64,000 bases of DNA from Adiantum capillus-veneris (taxonomy: Eukaryota; Streptophyta; Polypodiopsida; Polypodiales; Pteridaceae): assembly GCA_014529385.2 (NCBI GenBank), contig CM043943.1, positions 154,103,092 to 154,167,091 of the forward strand, given 5' to 3'. The notes under the pieces are model-generated. The model worked only from the letters and a program-made list of their open reading frames with translations, was not told the DNA's origin and did not search any database. Both the position numbers and the translations under genes were made by a program. Shown piece after piece: positions 12,836 to 25,161 of this stretch (positions are counted from its first letter, which is position 1; each line of letters begins with the position of its first letter).

Positions 12836-13140
12836 TGTGGGATGGGTGTCTAACCTCACTCCTATCTTATTGCAGATGTAGTGAAAACCACGATTAAATT
12901 GTCAATCCATGGGACGAAGCTGACTTGACTAGTGCATATATGCTACAAGAGGTTGTCAATCTCTCAGAAAACAACAAGCAACTCGCATCTAACTCAAGCT
13001 ACACTCAAGTGACTGAAATCACCGAAAGCCAATCACTCATCGACAAACAAATCACATACATAACAACACAAATGACATCCAAACATAACAAAACTTCTAA
13101 GACATGTTTATAAAACCTAAGCACACATACTTATGGTCTC
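12836..13140 (-). repeat. 3' LTR of element B, first part
   Basis: Matches 50397-50702 at roughly 88-90 percent by eye, starting with TGTGGGATGGGTGTC. It stops abruptly at the TG of element A and resumes at 22736. Confidence 0.9.
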
Positions 13141-15880
13141 TGTGAGGTCCCCACCCCGTCATCTCAAACGACGCTTCTGATGGTAAACCTGGTGGCCACT
13201 AGATCTATAGCGGAAGCAAACAAAGTGGTTTAAGGGATCAACTAGCGGACAAGCTCTCATCACCAAGTCAATTGAGTCGAGCCTACTAGCAACAAGATCT
13301 AGTTCCACCCCGCAGGGAAAGCGTGTCTTATTGGTCCTAAGACTCACCTTCCAGAAGGAGAGAAGTCTCAAGTGCCTTTTTCCCCATTTCTTTCAGAGGC
13401 ACGTACACTTGGGACTTTGCTGCTTTTGGTGCAATGAGCAATCCTAACGTCATTTACCGTACTATGGGGACGGAGAGTTCCTGACCAATCGGGACCACTC
13501 TTCTCATAGACATTGGCAACCCGAGCAAAGCCCCCACTTTCCACCCCCATACTCACACTTTGTCTTGTGTGTCCTAATTACTAACACATTTGTTGTTCAA
13601 CATATATATTCATTGATTAATTCCGATTCACAGGTTGTGTTAAGATAGCCCTTTAAGCAATTTTTTCGAAGTGGCACCAAAACAATCTTTCTAGTAAAAA
13701 TTCACTCAATAACTCATTTCATTTAAACTTCCAATGTCCTAGAGGCACGAAATCCCCCAGTGAGTGTGAACTCCACCCATTGTCACCTAGTTGCCCATAC
13801 AACTAGATTTGTCCACCGCATAAAAAGCACGACATGGACATCCCACCGTAAAGAACGCAAGTCGTGGATATCCACCGCAAAGAACGAAAGACGTGGATCA
13901 AAGCCCTAAGCTAGGTAATCCTAGCTACTGCAAGAACCTCGCGAGCTGCCCCCTGTGATCAAGAGGGGGGTCAGGACTAAATCAACATTGGAATAAAAAA
14001 TGAACTGGCCGAGTTAATTTTCCCTAGCAAAGAGTCTTTCCTACTTCAGACATTTTATTCCAAAAACATTCTTTCCTACCTGAATTTAAATACACTAATT
14101 AAAATACCGTGGTCTCCATTGGATTACCAACATGTTTAGGGTAATGATATTTTTCTATCTTACCGAAATGTAATGTTATTAAACTGTACTTGAATTAAAA
14201 TCTAGGTCTACCCTGATAATTTCCTCCTCATTGCTTCGTGAGATGACCGGTACTTGCTCGACCATGGGAGCGTTCCCCTTTTTGTTGGTGTTGCTCGTCC
14301 TGGTCTCATGGTCGTGAGATCCACCAAAACGGGTCCTCTTTGGGGCCATTTTTACTCACTACTTAAGAAGATTTCGGAAAAGAGACTAGAGTACAGTATA
14401 CCATGACACCCGCAGTTGGTCAGATAACAACATGATTAACCTTAACAAGCATTTCTTCTTATATGGAAGAAACAGAATTATTTTAGGGGTATGATAATTA
14501 CTCCTCTATCATAATCTATCTTGGGAAAAATTTAGATTAACACTAGCTGATCTAAGTTTTTTATTACATTGACAACATCTTCGCATGATGTTATGAGAAT
14601 TGGCCTTACAATAAGATGTTTAGCTCGGCAATTGGAAAATTCAGTTTCCTATGATTACTTGCTTAATTAGAGTAATTGAATGATGAATTTGCTATACTAA
14701 TTGCTACTCTAAGATGAACAAAAAAATACAGAATTATCTTGTGCACATGCGTAAGAATTTCCTTTTCTATAATGACAATAATTTAAGAGGGTGATTAATT
14801 TCTCTAATTTACACATTAATCTCTTGTAACTAGATTTTAATCCTTGTTAATTCAATTCATTCCTAATGCAATGACCGATTGAAGTCGTTCAATTCGCTAC
14901 TATGCTAGAGATTAACTTATTTCCATCATTCATGCTTTGATCTAATTAGCTGGAAATTCACTATTATTAATCATGGATTAATTGATGATGAAGGAAGTTG
15001 ATTTGATGCATAATTAACTAATTGGATTAAGATAGTGAAATAGATTAATCACATATGTGATTTAGAGAGTTTACTACTAGATAGAGTAGTTAGATTTTGC
15101 ATAGAATTAGTGGGAGATAAGGAATTCATAGAGAAATCAAGATGAAAACATAAAATTGACTTTGGATTACCGTAAATCGAGCTAATTAGGCCAAAAATGC
15201 TGATCCGAATGAAGCCTAATTGACGAGAGATTGGCAACACCTCCTCCTCTTAATCCGCTTCTAAAGATTGTGTATGCCGGCAACACCTCGCCCAAGGTGT
15301 GTGTGAGAGGGAGTGTGTGTGTGTGTGTGTGTGTGTGTGAGCAGGTCCTTATATAGTGCTTAGTCTCATGCAAATCAAAATCTGCTGCTAAATGGATCTG
15401 AGTGAGCACTTGGTCTTGCATAGGCAGCTTGGGTGCATGGCTTGTAAAGTGTCCAGTTAGCTTTTCCAACTGCCTCTCACACTCTCTCTCATGCTTGGTA
15501 AGTCTCCCACAAGCTGCTAGATGAGTGGGGACACCCTCTAGCTGCTAAATCAAGCCTCCAGTGGCCTAGAGCCTGTGCACACACCAACCCCCAAGTGCCG
15601 GTGCCCCTGCTAGCCTTAGAAATTTTTTTATTTTTAACCTGAGACGATCGTTATAGCTTGGATTTTAATTCCAAAACTTTCTATGCTAAGACAGAACTAA
15701 GGTGCATCATCCCGAATACCTGCCATATTTAGCAGCTCTCGGTGTCCGAAAATGCATTTTTTTAAAATTCTGGGTACACGTGCAGTTTGTCGAGCCGATC
15801 AAAATTAGACGGGTCGGGTGACGAAAAACTTACTATTTTAGGAAAATTTTCACAAAAAATGTTTTTTTTTTTTTGAGTCC
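13141..15880 (-). repeat. 3' LTR of element A (longer copy, inner end truncated)
   Basis: Matches the LTR at 20775-22730 closely (about 95 percent by eye over most of its length). It holds about 0.95 kb (about 13419-14365) absent from the other copy. It ends in a T-run at about 15880 and directly abuts integrase-coding sequence, so the last ~140 bp seen in the other LTR and any polypurine tract are missing. A GT microsatellite lies at 15312-15339. Confidence 0.85.
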
Positions 15881-15889
15881 AAGAGTTGA

Positions 15890-17056
15890 TCGGGGTTATT
15901 TGAGTAGGCTGACGTGAAATACATCGTGAACCTTTACGTTTGTGGGTAACTTGAGCTTGTAGGCCTAGTCACTCACAACCTTAGTGATTTTGAAGGGTCC
16001 ACAATATCTCGGGCTTAGTTTCTTGTATCTTCCTAATGATAAGTTGCTTTTCTTTGGTCGGATTCATAGAAAAACTTTTTCTCCTTCCATGAAGGTCCAT
16101 TCTGATCGATTCTTATTTGCGTAATGCTTTTGTCTATCCTGAGCGGCTTGGATATCTTGGCGAATGGCTTTAGTTTGAGCTTTCATGTCTTCTAGCATCT
16201 TCTTAGATGCTTCTACCCTGATGGTTGGGTCTGAAAAGTTAAGCGGTGCTAAACAGTCTTGTCCATAAAGAGCTTTGAAGGGTGACATTCCAATGCTTCT
16301 GTGTTCGGAAGAATTGTAAGCATATTCTACGAACGGAAGATATTGTAACCACTTCTTTGGCTCTTGCGAACAATAGGCCCTGAGAATGTTATCAATGACT
16401 TGATTTACTCTTTCAGCCTGCCCATCTGTGTGCGGATGATATGCTGTGCTGAAGGCTAATTGTGACCCAATAGATTGGAAAAGAGAAGTCCAAAACTTTG
16501 ATGTAAACTTGGCATCTCTATCACTGACGATACACTTGGGTAAACCATGTCACTTAAAAAATTCCTTGATGAATACTCGGCTAATATCCAAAGCAGTAAA
16601 GGTTGTGTTTACAGGTATTAGATGAGCCACTTTTGTGAGCATATCAACAACCACAAATACAGAGTCATAACCTCCTGTAACAAAGTCCATACTGATGCAT
16701 TCCCATTTCATCTGGGGTATGTCAAGAGGTTGAAGTTGCCTTGGTAACTTGATTCTTTCGGCTTTTATCCGTTGACAAGAAAGGCATTGCCTCACATAGC
16801 GAAGTATGTCTCCTTTCATTCCGGACCAAAAAGAACTCCTCCTGATAGCATGAAGAGTCTTAGCATAACTTGGATGTCCTGATGTAGGGCTATCGTGTGC
16901 TTCATACATAATAGTCTTCTTTAAAGATGGGTCTCTGGGTACACAGAGTCTATGTCTGAAGTAAAGACATCCTCCCATAAGAGAGTAATCTTTAGCTTCA
17001 GGCATCTTATTCTGCTGGACTAATGATACTATACGTTGGTATTCTGGATCTACCAA
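15890..17056 (-). pseudogene. pol: Ty3/gypsy integrase of element A
   Basis: The N-terminal part (17056-16550) has the integrase zinc-binding region (HDSPTSGHPS...TLHAIRRSSFW...CLSCQRIKAE) and the first part of the core (WECISMDFVTG, first catalytic Asp). A TGA stop at 16550 interrupts FFK-HGLPK. The frame continues with SDRDAKF (second Asp) and HPHTDGQAERVNQ (catalytic Glu), then MSPFKALYGQ and a C-terminal region near 16064. Past 16060 the frame decays and runs into the LTR. All three catalytic acids are still readable, but the stop and the 3' truncation disable it. No chromodomain is visible. Confidence 0.85.
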
Positions 17057-17832
17057 AGATGCTTCTTTAATTCTATCCCAGATAGGGTTATTTGCAATAG
17101 AGATAGATCGGAGAAAAGATTTTTGGCTAAGTCCATCTGCAACAGCATTTTCCTTCCCTGGTCTATACTTATGTCAAGGTCATATTCTTGTAAGAGTTCT
17201 ATCCATCGCTGTTGTCGCATATTGAGAATAGGTTGAGTAAAAATCCATTTTAAGCTCTTGTGGTCTGTAACTAGCTGAAACTTGCATCCGAGAAGATAAT
17301 GTCTCCACAACTTCAGCGCATGTATAACCACTAAAAGTTCCAAATCGTGAGCAGGATAATTCTTCTCATGATCCCTCAGCTTTCGTGAAGTATACGCCAC
17401 CGGTCTTCCTTCTTGAGTAAGAACTCTGCCCAAAGAAAATTTGACAGCATCGGTCGCTACTTCAAATTCCTTACTGAAATCTGGAAGCTTTAAGATAGGA
17501 GCTGAGACTAAGAATTCTTTTAGCTTAGCAAAACTAGACTCGTGCTTGGTCTTCCACTTGATCCTCATTCCTTTCTTCAAAAGTTCCGTCAAAGGTGCAA
17601 CAATACGTGCATAGTTCTTGACAAAAATCTTGTACCATCCCGTTATTCCAAGAAATCCTCTTACTTCGCTGACGGTGGATGGTTGAGGCAAATCAACAAT
17701 ATCCTTGAATTTATTTGGGTCCACTGAAATCCCTTCGGCCGATGTGATAAATCCAAGATAATTGACCTTTGGTGAGCGGAAGATACACTTGCTCACTTTA
17801 GCGTAAAAGTTGGTGCTCTCGAAGAAGATCAA
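17050..17832 (-). pseudogene. pol: RT connection and RNase H of element A
   Basis: Begins with the end of the reverse transcriptase (CIFRSPKVNYLGFI), passes FLGITGWYKIFVKNY, and contains the RNase H domain: FEVATDAVKFSLG (first acid), RKLRDHEKNYPAHDLELL and LVTDHKSLKW. In the usual Ty3 motif the first site is TDAS; here Ser is replaced by Val. The C-terminal 35 residues run out of the conserved frame just before integrase. Confidence 0.85.
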
Positions 17833-18283
17833 TTACTTTGCGAACATGTTCTTCATGATCTGCCTCGTTCTTAGAATATATCAAAATATCTTCAAAGAAA
17901 AACATGACAAAATCGTCCAGATAAGGTCTGAAAATATCCTACATAATTCGATTGAAGCTTGCAGGAGCATTTGTTAGACCAAAGGACATTACTGTGAATT
18001 CGTAGTGTCCATACCTAGTGCTGAAAGCTGTCTTTGGAATGTCTGATTCCTTGATCCTGATTTGGTAATATCCTGACCTTAGATCAATCTTTGTAAATAT
18101 TTTGGCGCCATGGAGTCTATCTAGGAGTTCGTCAATCCTTGGAATTGGACACTTGTTTTTTACAGTTACCTGATTCAGTCCACGATAATCTATGTATAGC
18201 CTTAAGGTCCCATCCTTCTTCTTTCTAAAAAAGAACTGATGCGCCCTAAGGAGAATTACTGGGTCAAATGAATCCTTGTTCAA
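17833..18283 (-). pseudogene. pol: reverse transcriptase of element A, active site altered
   Basis: Encodes [33 protein letters not shown] and [14 protein letters not shown], all conserved Ty3 RT blocks (residues about 18-114 of the open stretch). A TAG stop follows NRIM. The next block reads FFFEDILIYSK where Ty3 elements have YxDD, so one catalytic Asp has become Glu and the Tyr a Phe. The frame then shifts before 17832. The 18284-18449 interval upstream is decayed linker and RT N-terminus. Confidence 0.88.
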
Positions 18284-18449
18284 TGAGTTGCCTAAGTTGT
18301 TCCTTGAGTTCTATGGCGTGTGGAAGTGACTATTTTATAAGGTTGCTTTGAGACAGGTTCACATCCAAGGATAGTCTCAATCTCATGATCTACCTCTCTA
18401 TGTGGTGGAAGATTTGTAAGGTCTTCAGGAAATACATCATCATACTCCC

Positions 18450-19733
18450 TCAACCAATTTGGTCGAAGTTTGGTGTCTGATGGTCCACCTTGTTGAGCTT
18501 TACCGCATAAATTTGCTGCCCCTTTCTCAGTCCTTTCAAAAGTCTGCTGGCCTTAACTAAAGTAGCCCTAGGTCTCCTATTTTTCCACTGGATTAAGACT
18601 TCATTACCCAAGTTATCTGTAAAGGTAAATTTCCCTTGTGCACAATGGATGTGGGCTTGATTTTGCTTTAGCCAGTCCATCCCTAGTATCCCATCAAAGA
18701 ATCCTAAAGGTAGGGTTTGAAATTGAGTAGAAGTTGGGTGTCCCCCTAAGTCAAAGTCGATTATACCTGCAGAGTGTTGAGATACTACTTCCTTGCCGTT
18801 TGCTAACTCTACAACTAGTTTGCTTGTTGGATGCTTATCTAGCTTTAACTTCCTCATGTATCTGGGTGAAATAAATGAAAGAGTACTACCACAATCTATA
18901 AGGAAGCTAACTTGTTCACCTCTGAGAGATCCTGGTGTATGAATGACTGCGTATTGCTCGCAACCATTGGGGTTATCAATTCCAACATGCAAGGTTGCTC
19001 TCTCCTCTGCTTCATCTCCCATAGTTGGTTGTACCACTGCGGCATTCACTCTCGCGGTAGCTCCACGCCCTCGCCCTTTATTTACCCTTCCACCTCCTCC
19101 TCTTCCATTAGGTTGTCCTTGCCCATAGACATTTAGAGGTATGGCATTGGCGCTGGTTGCTTGAGTCTTCTTGGGGCATTTAGATTGGTAATGCCCGAAT
19201 TGGTTGCACTCATAACAATGTACATTTGGAAATTCCATAACTGTGGTAGTGGCTACTATTGGGCATTGTTTGTATGCTTGGTTGGTTGGTCTATTATTCC
19301 AAACATTTGTCCTTGCCCTTTTCGCCAAATGATTCCTCTTATTTTGATTGACCTTCTGAATTTCCATAGCTAAGGGTTTAGCTCTTAGAAGGGCATCTTG
19401 AAGAGTTGCCGGTCTGAGAGCTTCTAGCCGATTATTCAAGGGGTCGATGAGCCCTTGGCAGAACTGTGCTACTTGCTGATCTAGGGTCATTCCAGGAGCA
19501 TAACTTCGAAGAGTAACAAACTTTGAGTAATACTCCTCGACTGAAGAAGTCGACTGATGAAGGGAAAAGAACTCGTTCATCTTCAAGGTTTTATAAGCGG
19601 GTGGTAAGTAACACCCCATCACTGCATCCTTGATGTCTTCCCACAACTGAGAAGATCCCTTGATGTTCTGATCTCTGCAATGTTGTTTCCACCAAATCTT
19701 GGCATCGCCAAAGAGGCGGAACATTGCAAGCAT
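18450..19733 (-). pseudogene. gag: gag-protease of element A
   Basis: A 427-codon open frame. Residues 1-125 are the retrotransposon Gag domain (FGDAKIWWKQH, SVEEYYSKFVTLRSYAPG, FCQGLIDPL). A CCHC zinc knuckle CYECNQFGHYQSKC spans 173-186, followed by a Gly/Arg-rich stretch. The retropepsin domain contains FLIDCGSTLSFIS (residues 277-289, active-site DCGS instead of DSG/DTG) and ILGMDWL near 350. The Gag N-terminus continues upstream in another frame to about 19890 (ERDAKVWMEAMDDYS), so a frameshift lies near 19733. Confidence 0.88.
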
Positions 19734-19899
19734 GGCCTCGTTCTCGGGTTGAGTCCCCGCAGCTTCGAATAATCATCCATTGCTTCCATCCACACCTTTG
19801 CATCTCTCTCCACATTAGCTCCCTCGCCCTTAAAGGTCGGAGGTTGGGCTTGTTGAAGGAGGAGCTTCTTTTCTTGTGCTATCGAATAGAGAGCGATAG

Positions 19900-20756
19900 G
19901 TGGTGCCTACACGGTTTACACGGAATTTGATACGCTTGCTAGAGTTCAAGATTTAAATAAACATGAGACTTTAGTAAAATCCAAGTTCCAAATCACCGAG
20001 AGACAAAAACTCTTCCTTTATTGATAGAATTTTTTATTACAATCGTAACCTTTTGAGGTTTAGGATAATTTTTGATCAATTTATTACATAGCATTCTGGG
20101 ATAACGTCTGACAGGCTGTCCTGGGATATAATGATACTGACGATATATATGTGTTGTCACATTCTTACAATCCTCTATTTCTCTTGAGAAATAGTCCCTA
20201 TGCTTATCCTTAAGCGGGTAGTAAATTATGGTGTTCATACTCTTGGATAAGTGTCTTGGAACACCAAAATTTCTAACTCTATTCGCTGGAATTACATCAG
20301 TGACCTTGTCCCAAAGCCACTCATTGAGGTATGCTCAGTGCCGTTAGAAGTAGCAACAGTGACTCCCGAATGTGAAGGCAACAAGTAGTATAACTGCACT
20401 ACTCTCAATTCCTCTCCCCAACGGGTTTTCATTAAGTCGGTAGCCAGACATCCTAACTTCCGAGCGTTGATGTAGTAAATCCCGCCTTCATCGATCCACT
20501 CGATCTCCCATCCTTTATCAATGCGAGTGGAGTGCAGTGTATTGACCTTTAGCAGCATCTCCATCACGTCTTACCGAAAACAATAATTTGGGAATGACGT
20601 GCTTGCTCGTAAATAATCTTAAAGACTTGAAACTTTTGGTATTCAAGTGCGGGATCTTCCTGCAACACCAATGCAAGGAGTTCGGATTAGCTACCTAGAT
20701 TTCCTTAGTTCTGAAATTTTCAAATAGTACGAATTTTAGTTCCCAGTCTATTCTAA
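19900..20756 (-). other. leader of element A with small unknown ORFs
   Basis: Between the 5' LTR and gag on the - strand. It holds two short open frames (20567-20292, 91 codons, with KGWEIEWIDEGG; and 20238-19993, 81 codons) that resemble nothing I know. They may be remnants of coding sequence ahead of gag or chance ORFs. Confidence 0.4.
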
Positions 20757-20772
20757 CCTTGCTCTCATACCA
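20757..20772 (-). other. primer binding site of element A (tRNA-Met type)
   Basis: On the - strand the 5' LTR ends CTCACA, then CC, then TGGTATGAGAGCAAGG. This matches the plant initiator tRNA-Met site TGGTATCAGAGC with one change and fixes the orientation of element A. Confidence 0.88.
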
Positions 20773-20774
20773 GG

Positions 20775-22730
20775 TGTGAGGTCCCCACCACGTCATCTCA
20801 AACGACGGTTCTGATGGTAAACCTGGTGGCCACTAGATCTATAGTGGAAGCAAACAAAGTGGTTTAAGGGATCAACTAGCGGACGAGCTCAAATCACCAA
20901 GTGAATTGAGTCGAGCCTACTAGCAACGAGATCTAGTTCCACCCCGCAGGGGAAAGCATGTCTAACCAATTATCGGTCCTAAGACTCACCTTGCAGAAGG
21001 AGAGAAGTCTCAAGTGCATTTTTCCCCATTGCTTTTAGAGGCATGTACACTTGGGACTTGGGACTTAGATGATTTCGAAAAAGAGACTAGAGTACGGTAT
21101 ACCATGACAGTCCGCAGTTGGTCAGAAAACAACATGATTAACCTTAACAAGAATTTCTTCTTATACAGAAGAAACAGAATCATTTCAAGGGTATGATAAT
21201 TACTCCTCTATCATAATCTATCTTGGGAAAAAAATTAGATTAACACTAGTTGATTTAAGTTTTTTATTACATTGACAGCATCTTCACATGATCTTATGAG
21301 AATTGGCCTTAAAATTAGATGTTTAGCTCAACAATTGGAAAATTCAGTTTCCTGTGATTACTTGCTTAATTAGAGTAAATTGAATGATGAATTTGCTATA
21401 CTAATTGCTACTCTAAGATGAACAAAAAGGTACAGAATTATCTTGTGCACATGCGGAAGAATTTCCTTTTCTATAATGACAATAATTTAAGAGGGTGATT
21501 AATTTCTCTAATTTACACATTAATCTCTTGTAATTAGAGTTTAATCCTTGTTAATTAAATTAATTCCTAGTGCAATGACCGATTGAAGTCGTTCAATTCG
21601 CTACTTTGCTAGAGATTAACTTATTTTCATCATTCATGCATTGATCTAATTAGTTGGCAATTCACTATTATTAATCATGGATTAATTGATGATTAAGGAA
21701 GTTGATTTGATGCATAATTAACCAATTGGATTAACATAGTGAAATAGATTAATCACATATGTGATTTAGAGAGTTTACTACTAGATAGAGTAGTTAGATT
21801 TTGCATAGAATTAGCGGGAGATAAGGAATTCGTAGAGAAATTGAGATGAAAACATAAAATTGACTTTGGATTATCGTAAATTGAGCTAATTAGGCCAGAA
21901 ATGCTGATCCGAATGAAGCCTAATTGACAAGAGATTGGCAACACCTCCTCCTCTTAATCCGCTTCTAGAGATTGTGTATGCTGGCAGCACCTCGCCCAAG
22001 GGTGCGTGTGAGGGAGTGTGTGTTTGTGTGTATTGAGTATATGTGTGTGTGTGTGTGAGCAGGTCCTTATATAGTGCTTAGTCTCATGCAAATCAAAATC
22101 TGCTGCTAAATGCATTTGAGTGAGCACTTGGTCTTGCATAGGCAGCTTGGGTGCATGGCTTGCAAAGTGTCCAATTAGCTTTTCCAATTGCCTCTCACAC
22201 TCTCTCTCATGCTTGGTAAGTCTCCCACAAGCTCTTAGATGAGTGCGGGTGCCCTCTAGCTGCTAAAGCAAGCCTCCAATGGCCTAGATCCTGTGCACAC
22301 ACCAACCCCTGAGTGTCGGTGCCCCCGCTAGCCTTAGAATTTTTATTATTTTTAACCTGAGACGGTCGTTACAGCTTGGATTTTCATTCCGAAACTTGCT
22401 GTGCTAAGACGGAACTAAGGTGCATCATCCTGAGTACCTGCCATATTTAGCAGCTCTCGGTGTCCGGAAATGCATTTTTTTTTTAAAATTCTGGGTACGG
22501 GTGTAGTTTGTCGAGCCAGTCAAAACTAGACGGGTCGGGTGACCAAAAACTTACTATTTTAGGAAAATTTTCACAAAAATTGTTTTTTTTTCCATTTTTG
22601 AAACCTCTATAACATTTTAAACATCTTGGCACCGACAGATTTAGAAAAACTATCAAAAATAGTAACTTTTTGCAGTATGATTATTTTGTAGTACAGGGGT
22701 ACTCTTTAGCTCGGGGTTAGAGATCTTACA
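20775..22730 (-). repeat. 5' LTR of element A
   Basis: Matches 13141-15880, apart from a deletion of about 0.95 kb near 21055 and the extra ~140 bp at its outer end. On the + strand it runs TGTGAGG...TTACA. A shorter, interrupted GT tract lies near 22017-22057, where the other copy has a pure one. Confidence 0.88.
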
Positions 22731-22735
22731 GTCTT

Positions 22736-23351
22736 AAATCCCACTTTAGGTCAAGTGTCAAAACCGCGATTATTAACAACAGTGTATTTTTGACCTAGTC
22801 GTTTTCGACCCAGAATGCACCTAAATGCTTAGCAGTGATGCCCCAATATCCCGCCTATGCTTAGTTTTTGATTTTGAAGTGTAAAGTCCTACTTATGATG
22901 AAATTAGGCAGCAAGTCGTCGACAACACCAAAATCTTCGAAATACTGTGAAATGCTTATATCAATGCATAGAGCTCTTACTTGCGGTTGCAAAGCAACAA
23001 CCGCGACTGCAATGTGACAACCGAGGAGGAAGTAGGAAGAGCGAGAAGGAGAGAAGTGAGCCCCGTTAGCTCACACTCTGTATTTCATTATCCAAAACTT
23101 AATAATAACTTAAAAAATTGGCTTTTATATCTTAGCTAAGGTTTTTGGTGGTCAAAACTAATAATCTGGGAGCTCTAACTAAAGATGGGTACTGACAGGT
23201 TTATACAATTTGGAAGCTTGTAGCCCCGACTCATCTATTACAAAGTTTACCCGAAAAATAGGAGTTACATTATTCTCGATTATAAAGAATAATAAGTATT
23301 TTTACACTGAGAGCTCCGAAAAATGGTATCCAAGTTAGCTTGCTGCTAACA
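22736..23351 (-). repeat. 3' LTR of element B, second part
   Basis: Continues the LTR interrupted at 13140 and matches 50703-51296. It ends on the + strand with CTGCTAACA (TGTTAGCAG on the coding strand), followed at once by the polypurine tract. Confidence 0.88.
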
Positions 23352-23365
23352 TTCCCCCCTCCCTT
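23352..23365 (-). other. polypurine tract of element B
   Basis: On the - strand this reads AAGGGAGGGGGGAA, immediately upstream of the TGTTAG start of the 3' LTR, as expected for plus-strand priming. Confidence 0.85.
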
Positions 23366-23386
23366 GTGCTGTCCCTTGACACAGCT

Positions 23387-24879
23387 TTATGGGCTGAAAT
23401 AGTCTTCGAGTTGACGGCTGGTGATTGAGCGGTCTTTAAGCGTATTCAGGGACTTTTCGTATTTGATATTCCTCTCTTTATCTGGCACCTGCAAAAACTG
23501 CATAGTTACTTTGTTTTTAAGCTCCACTGCTGAGTAGCCTACAAATCTCGATGTCAGGTTACTGATCATCACTGGCCCAAATATCTTCGTTTGCCAACTA
23601 AAGAACCCTGTGTAGAATGCTTCCTGAAATGCCAGCATATTGTGAGAAGGTAAGAACATACATCAGGTGTAGAAGCCATAGAGGACTTCTTCAAAAGGTT
23701 GGCCACTGAGATCATAGCATAAACCTTTATTACCCTTGAGGAATGACATCCACGGGGTGCCGGCTTGCTCTAGCTCATGGAAAACTTCGATGCAGGTGAG
23801 CAACATTCGACAGAATTTATATAGCATCACACATGATAGATCCGGTAGACTTTGAAGAATGACATGGCACCTGGTAGGGTTTTCACCATGTATTCTTCAG
23901 TCAGCGGTCCCTTTTTTGGAGCAGGAAATATTGGGTGGTTTCGCCAGGTTGGCCGCTTCTTTGTTAATGCCTCATGTGCTTGCTAGGTCCTTACTCTTGG
24001 TACATGATAGAAAGTAGGATCCTTTTGTAGGGCTGCAGGTGCTCTTGTGAACATAATCAAATACCTTGGATTCTTGTTCAACCAACTCAGCCTCCCCTTT
24101 GGGTGGTCTTGATCTACGCCTTCTACTTGCATGTCTTTGTACAGCCTCTCTTTGACTTGGAGAAACTCCACCTTTATCAAAGGGTATGGCAGGGATTGCT
24201 AATGCCATTGCACATTGATTTGACTGGGAGTGAGCTATGTAACGTTGATGGAGTGAAGAACTCTCAACTCCCAATCCATCACTGCTTTCCACTGCTCATC
24301 CACCTCTTGATTAATATTTTCTTTCAGTGCATCTTCTTTATATTTTGACAGCTAAACCATTGACATTGTATCAGTTTCTGTTATTTGTACGTGAAATTCT
24401 TCCTCGCCACCTAGCCCTTCTGCTAGCTGTGTCTCCATCTCAGCGAAAGAAACTGAGGGGAGCTCTATTTGTGGTTGCTCGGAAGTTCCCGACTCTTCTT
24501 GCATTTTTGGTCGTCCATCTCTCAACAGCTGGTTGACTCTTTTAAGCTCAGCTATTTCTTTTAGCAGCTCTTCTTCGCATTGAACTCACATCAAAGCAAG
24601 GTCTTTGTGCTGAGACTGCTCTAGTTTTAGCTCCAGCTCGAGGTCTTTGTTCTTTTTTTCTAATGCTTTGTAGACTTCATCTGTCCCTTTGATTGAGGCC
24701 ACTGCGGGATTTTCTTGTATTTGCCCCAAGAAAGTTGCCTAATCATTTGTTCTTTGTTCTGAGTATTGCACGGAGGCATTTGCTACATTTAACTGTACTT
24801 GAATTTTTTGAATTGACAGGGTTGTAGTTAGAAGTTTTTTGGTAACTTTTGTCAACTGTTCATCCTTTGCTTTGCACGC
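23387..24879 (-). pseudogene. extra ORF of element B, C-terminal half (downstream of transposon D)
   Basis: On the - strand the frame coming out of transposon D at 24879 reads a helical, coiled-coil-like segment (KAKDEQLTKVTKKLL) to a stop at 24739. Further decayed segments follow (24292-23972), and a final block (about 23860-23387) contains ELEQAGTPWMSF, one TGA stop, then FTGFF-like and PVMISNLTSRFVGY. No known domain is recognised. Its position between pol and the 3' LTR is where Athila/Tat elements carry additional ORFs. It belongs with 34431-36462; the reading frame is the same on both sides of the insertion. Confidence 0.6.
24876..24879. repeat. target-site duplication of transposon D, left (ACGC)
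   Basis: ACGC directly before the left inverted repeat equals ACGC at 34431-34434 directly after the right one. With one copy removed, the host ORF is continuous. Confidence 0.85.
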
Positions 24880-24904
24880 GGGTGGATGCATGAATAGGTG
24901 GACC
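24880..24904 (+). repeat. left terminal inverted repeat of transposon D
   Basis: GGGTGGATGCATGAATAGG continues with TGGACC. Compared with the reverse complement of 34406-34430 it differs at two positions in 25. A subterminal ATAACCGGTAC lies about 50 bp inside. Confidence 0.9.
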
Positions 24905-25026
24905 AAAAACCTTGTCCCGGACAAAGGTTTTATAACCGGTACATAAACCATCTATATTAGTTAAATTCGATATATTCTTTTGAACGGATTTTTAATTAAA
25001 TATAGAATTTCCAAAGCCTTTTGTTA

Positions 25027-25161
25027 AATATAGAAGACGGCTCTGTACCTCTTAACTATGCACGTCAGCCAGCTCTTTACACCATTACTATTTCCACACC
25101 TCTCTTTCAGATATAGAAGACGGCTCTGTAGCTCTTAACTATGCACATCAGCCAGCTCTTT
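25027..25161 (+). repeat. subterminal direct repeat, two ~52-bp copies
   Basis: Copies at about 25027-25078 and 25110-25161 share ATATAGAAGACGGCTCTGTA and TCAGCCAGCTCTTT. They lie between the left terminus and the transposase start, where transposase-binding sites or promoter elements would be expected. Confidence 0.8.

Larger units (their letters stand above)
13141..22730 (-). mobile_element. Ty3/gypsy element A inserted in the 3' LTR of element B
   Basis: Begins TGTGAGGTCC and ends TTACA, with related LTRs at both ends, a tRNA-Met-type primer site at 20757-20772 on the - strand, and gag-PR-RT-RH-IN on the - strand. It interrupts an LTR whose intact copy (50397 onward) reads straight through the site. 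The flanks GTCTC (13136-13140) and GTCTT (22731-22735) form a 5-bp target duplication with one later mutation. The domain order places it in Ty3/gypsy. Coding regions carry stops, so it is not autonomous now. Confidence 0.92.

Noticed and set aside
15182-15469. 95-codon - strand ORF in the LTR of element A
   Set aside because: It lies in the LTR, includes the GT microsatellite, and its counterpart in the other LTR is broken differently.
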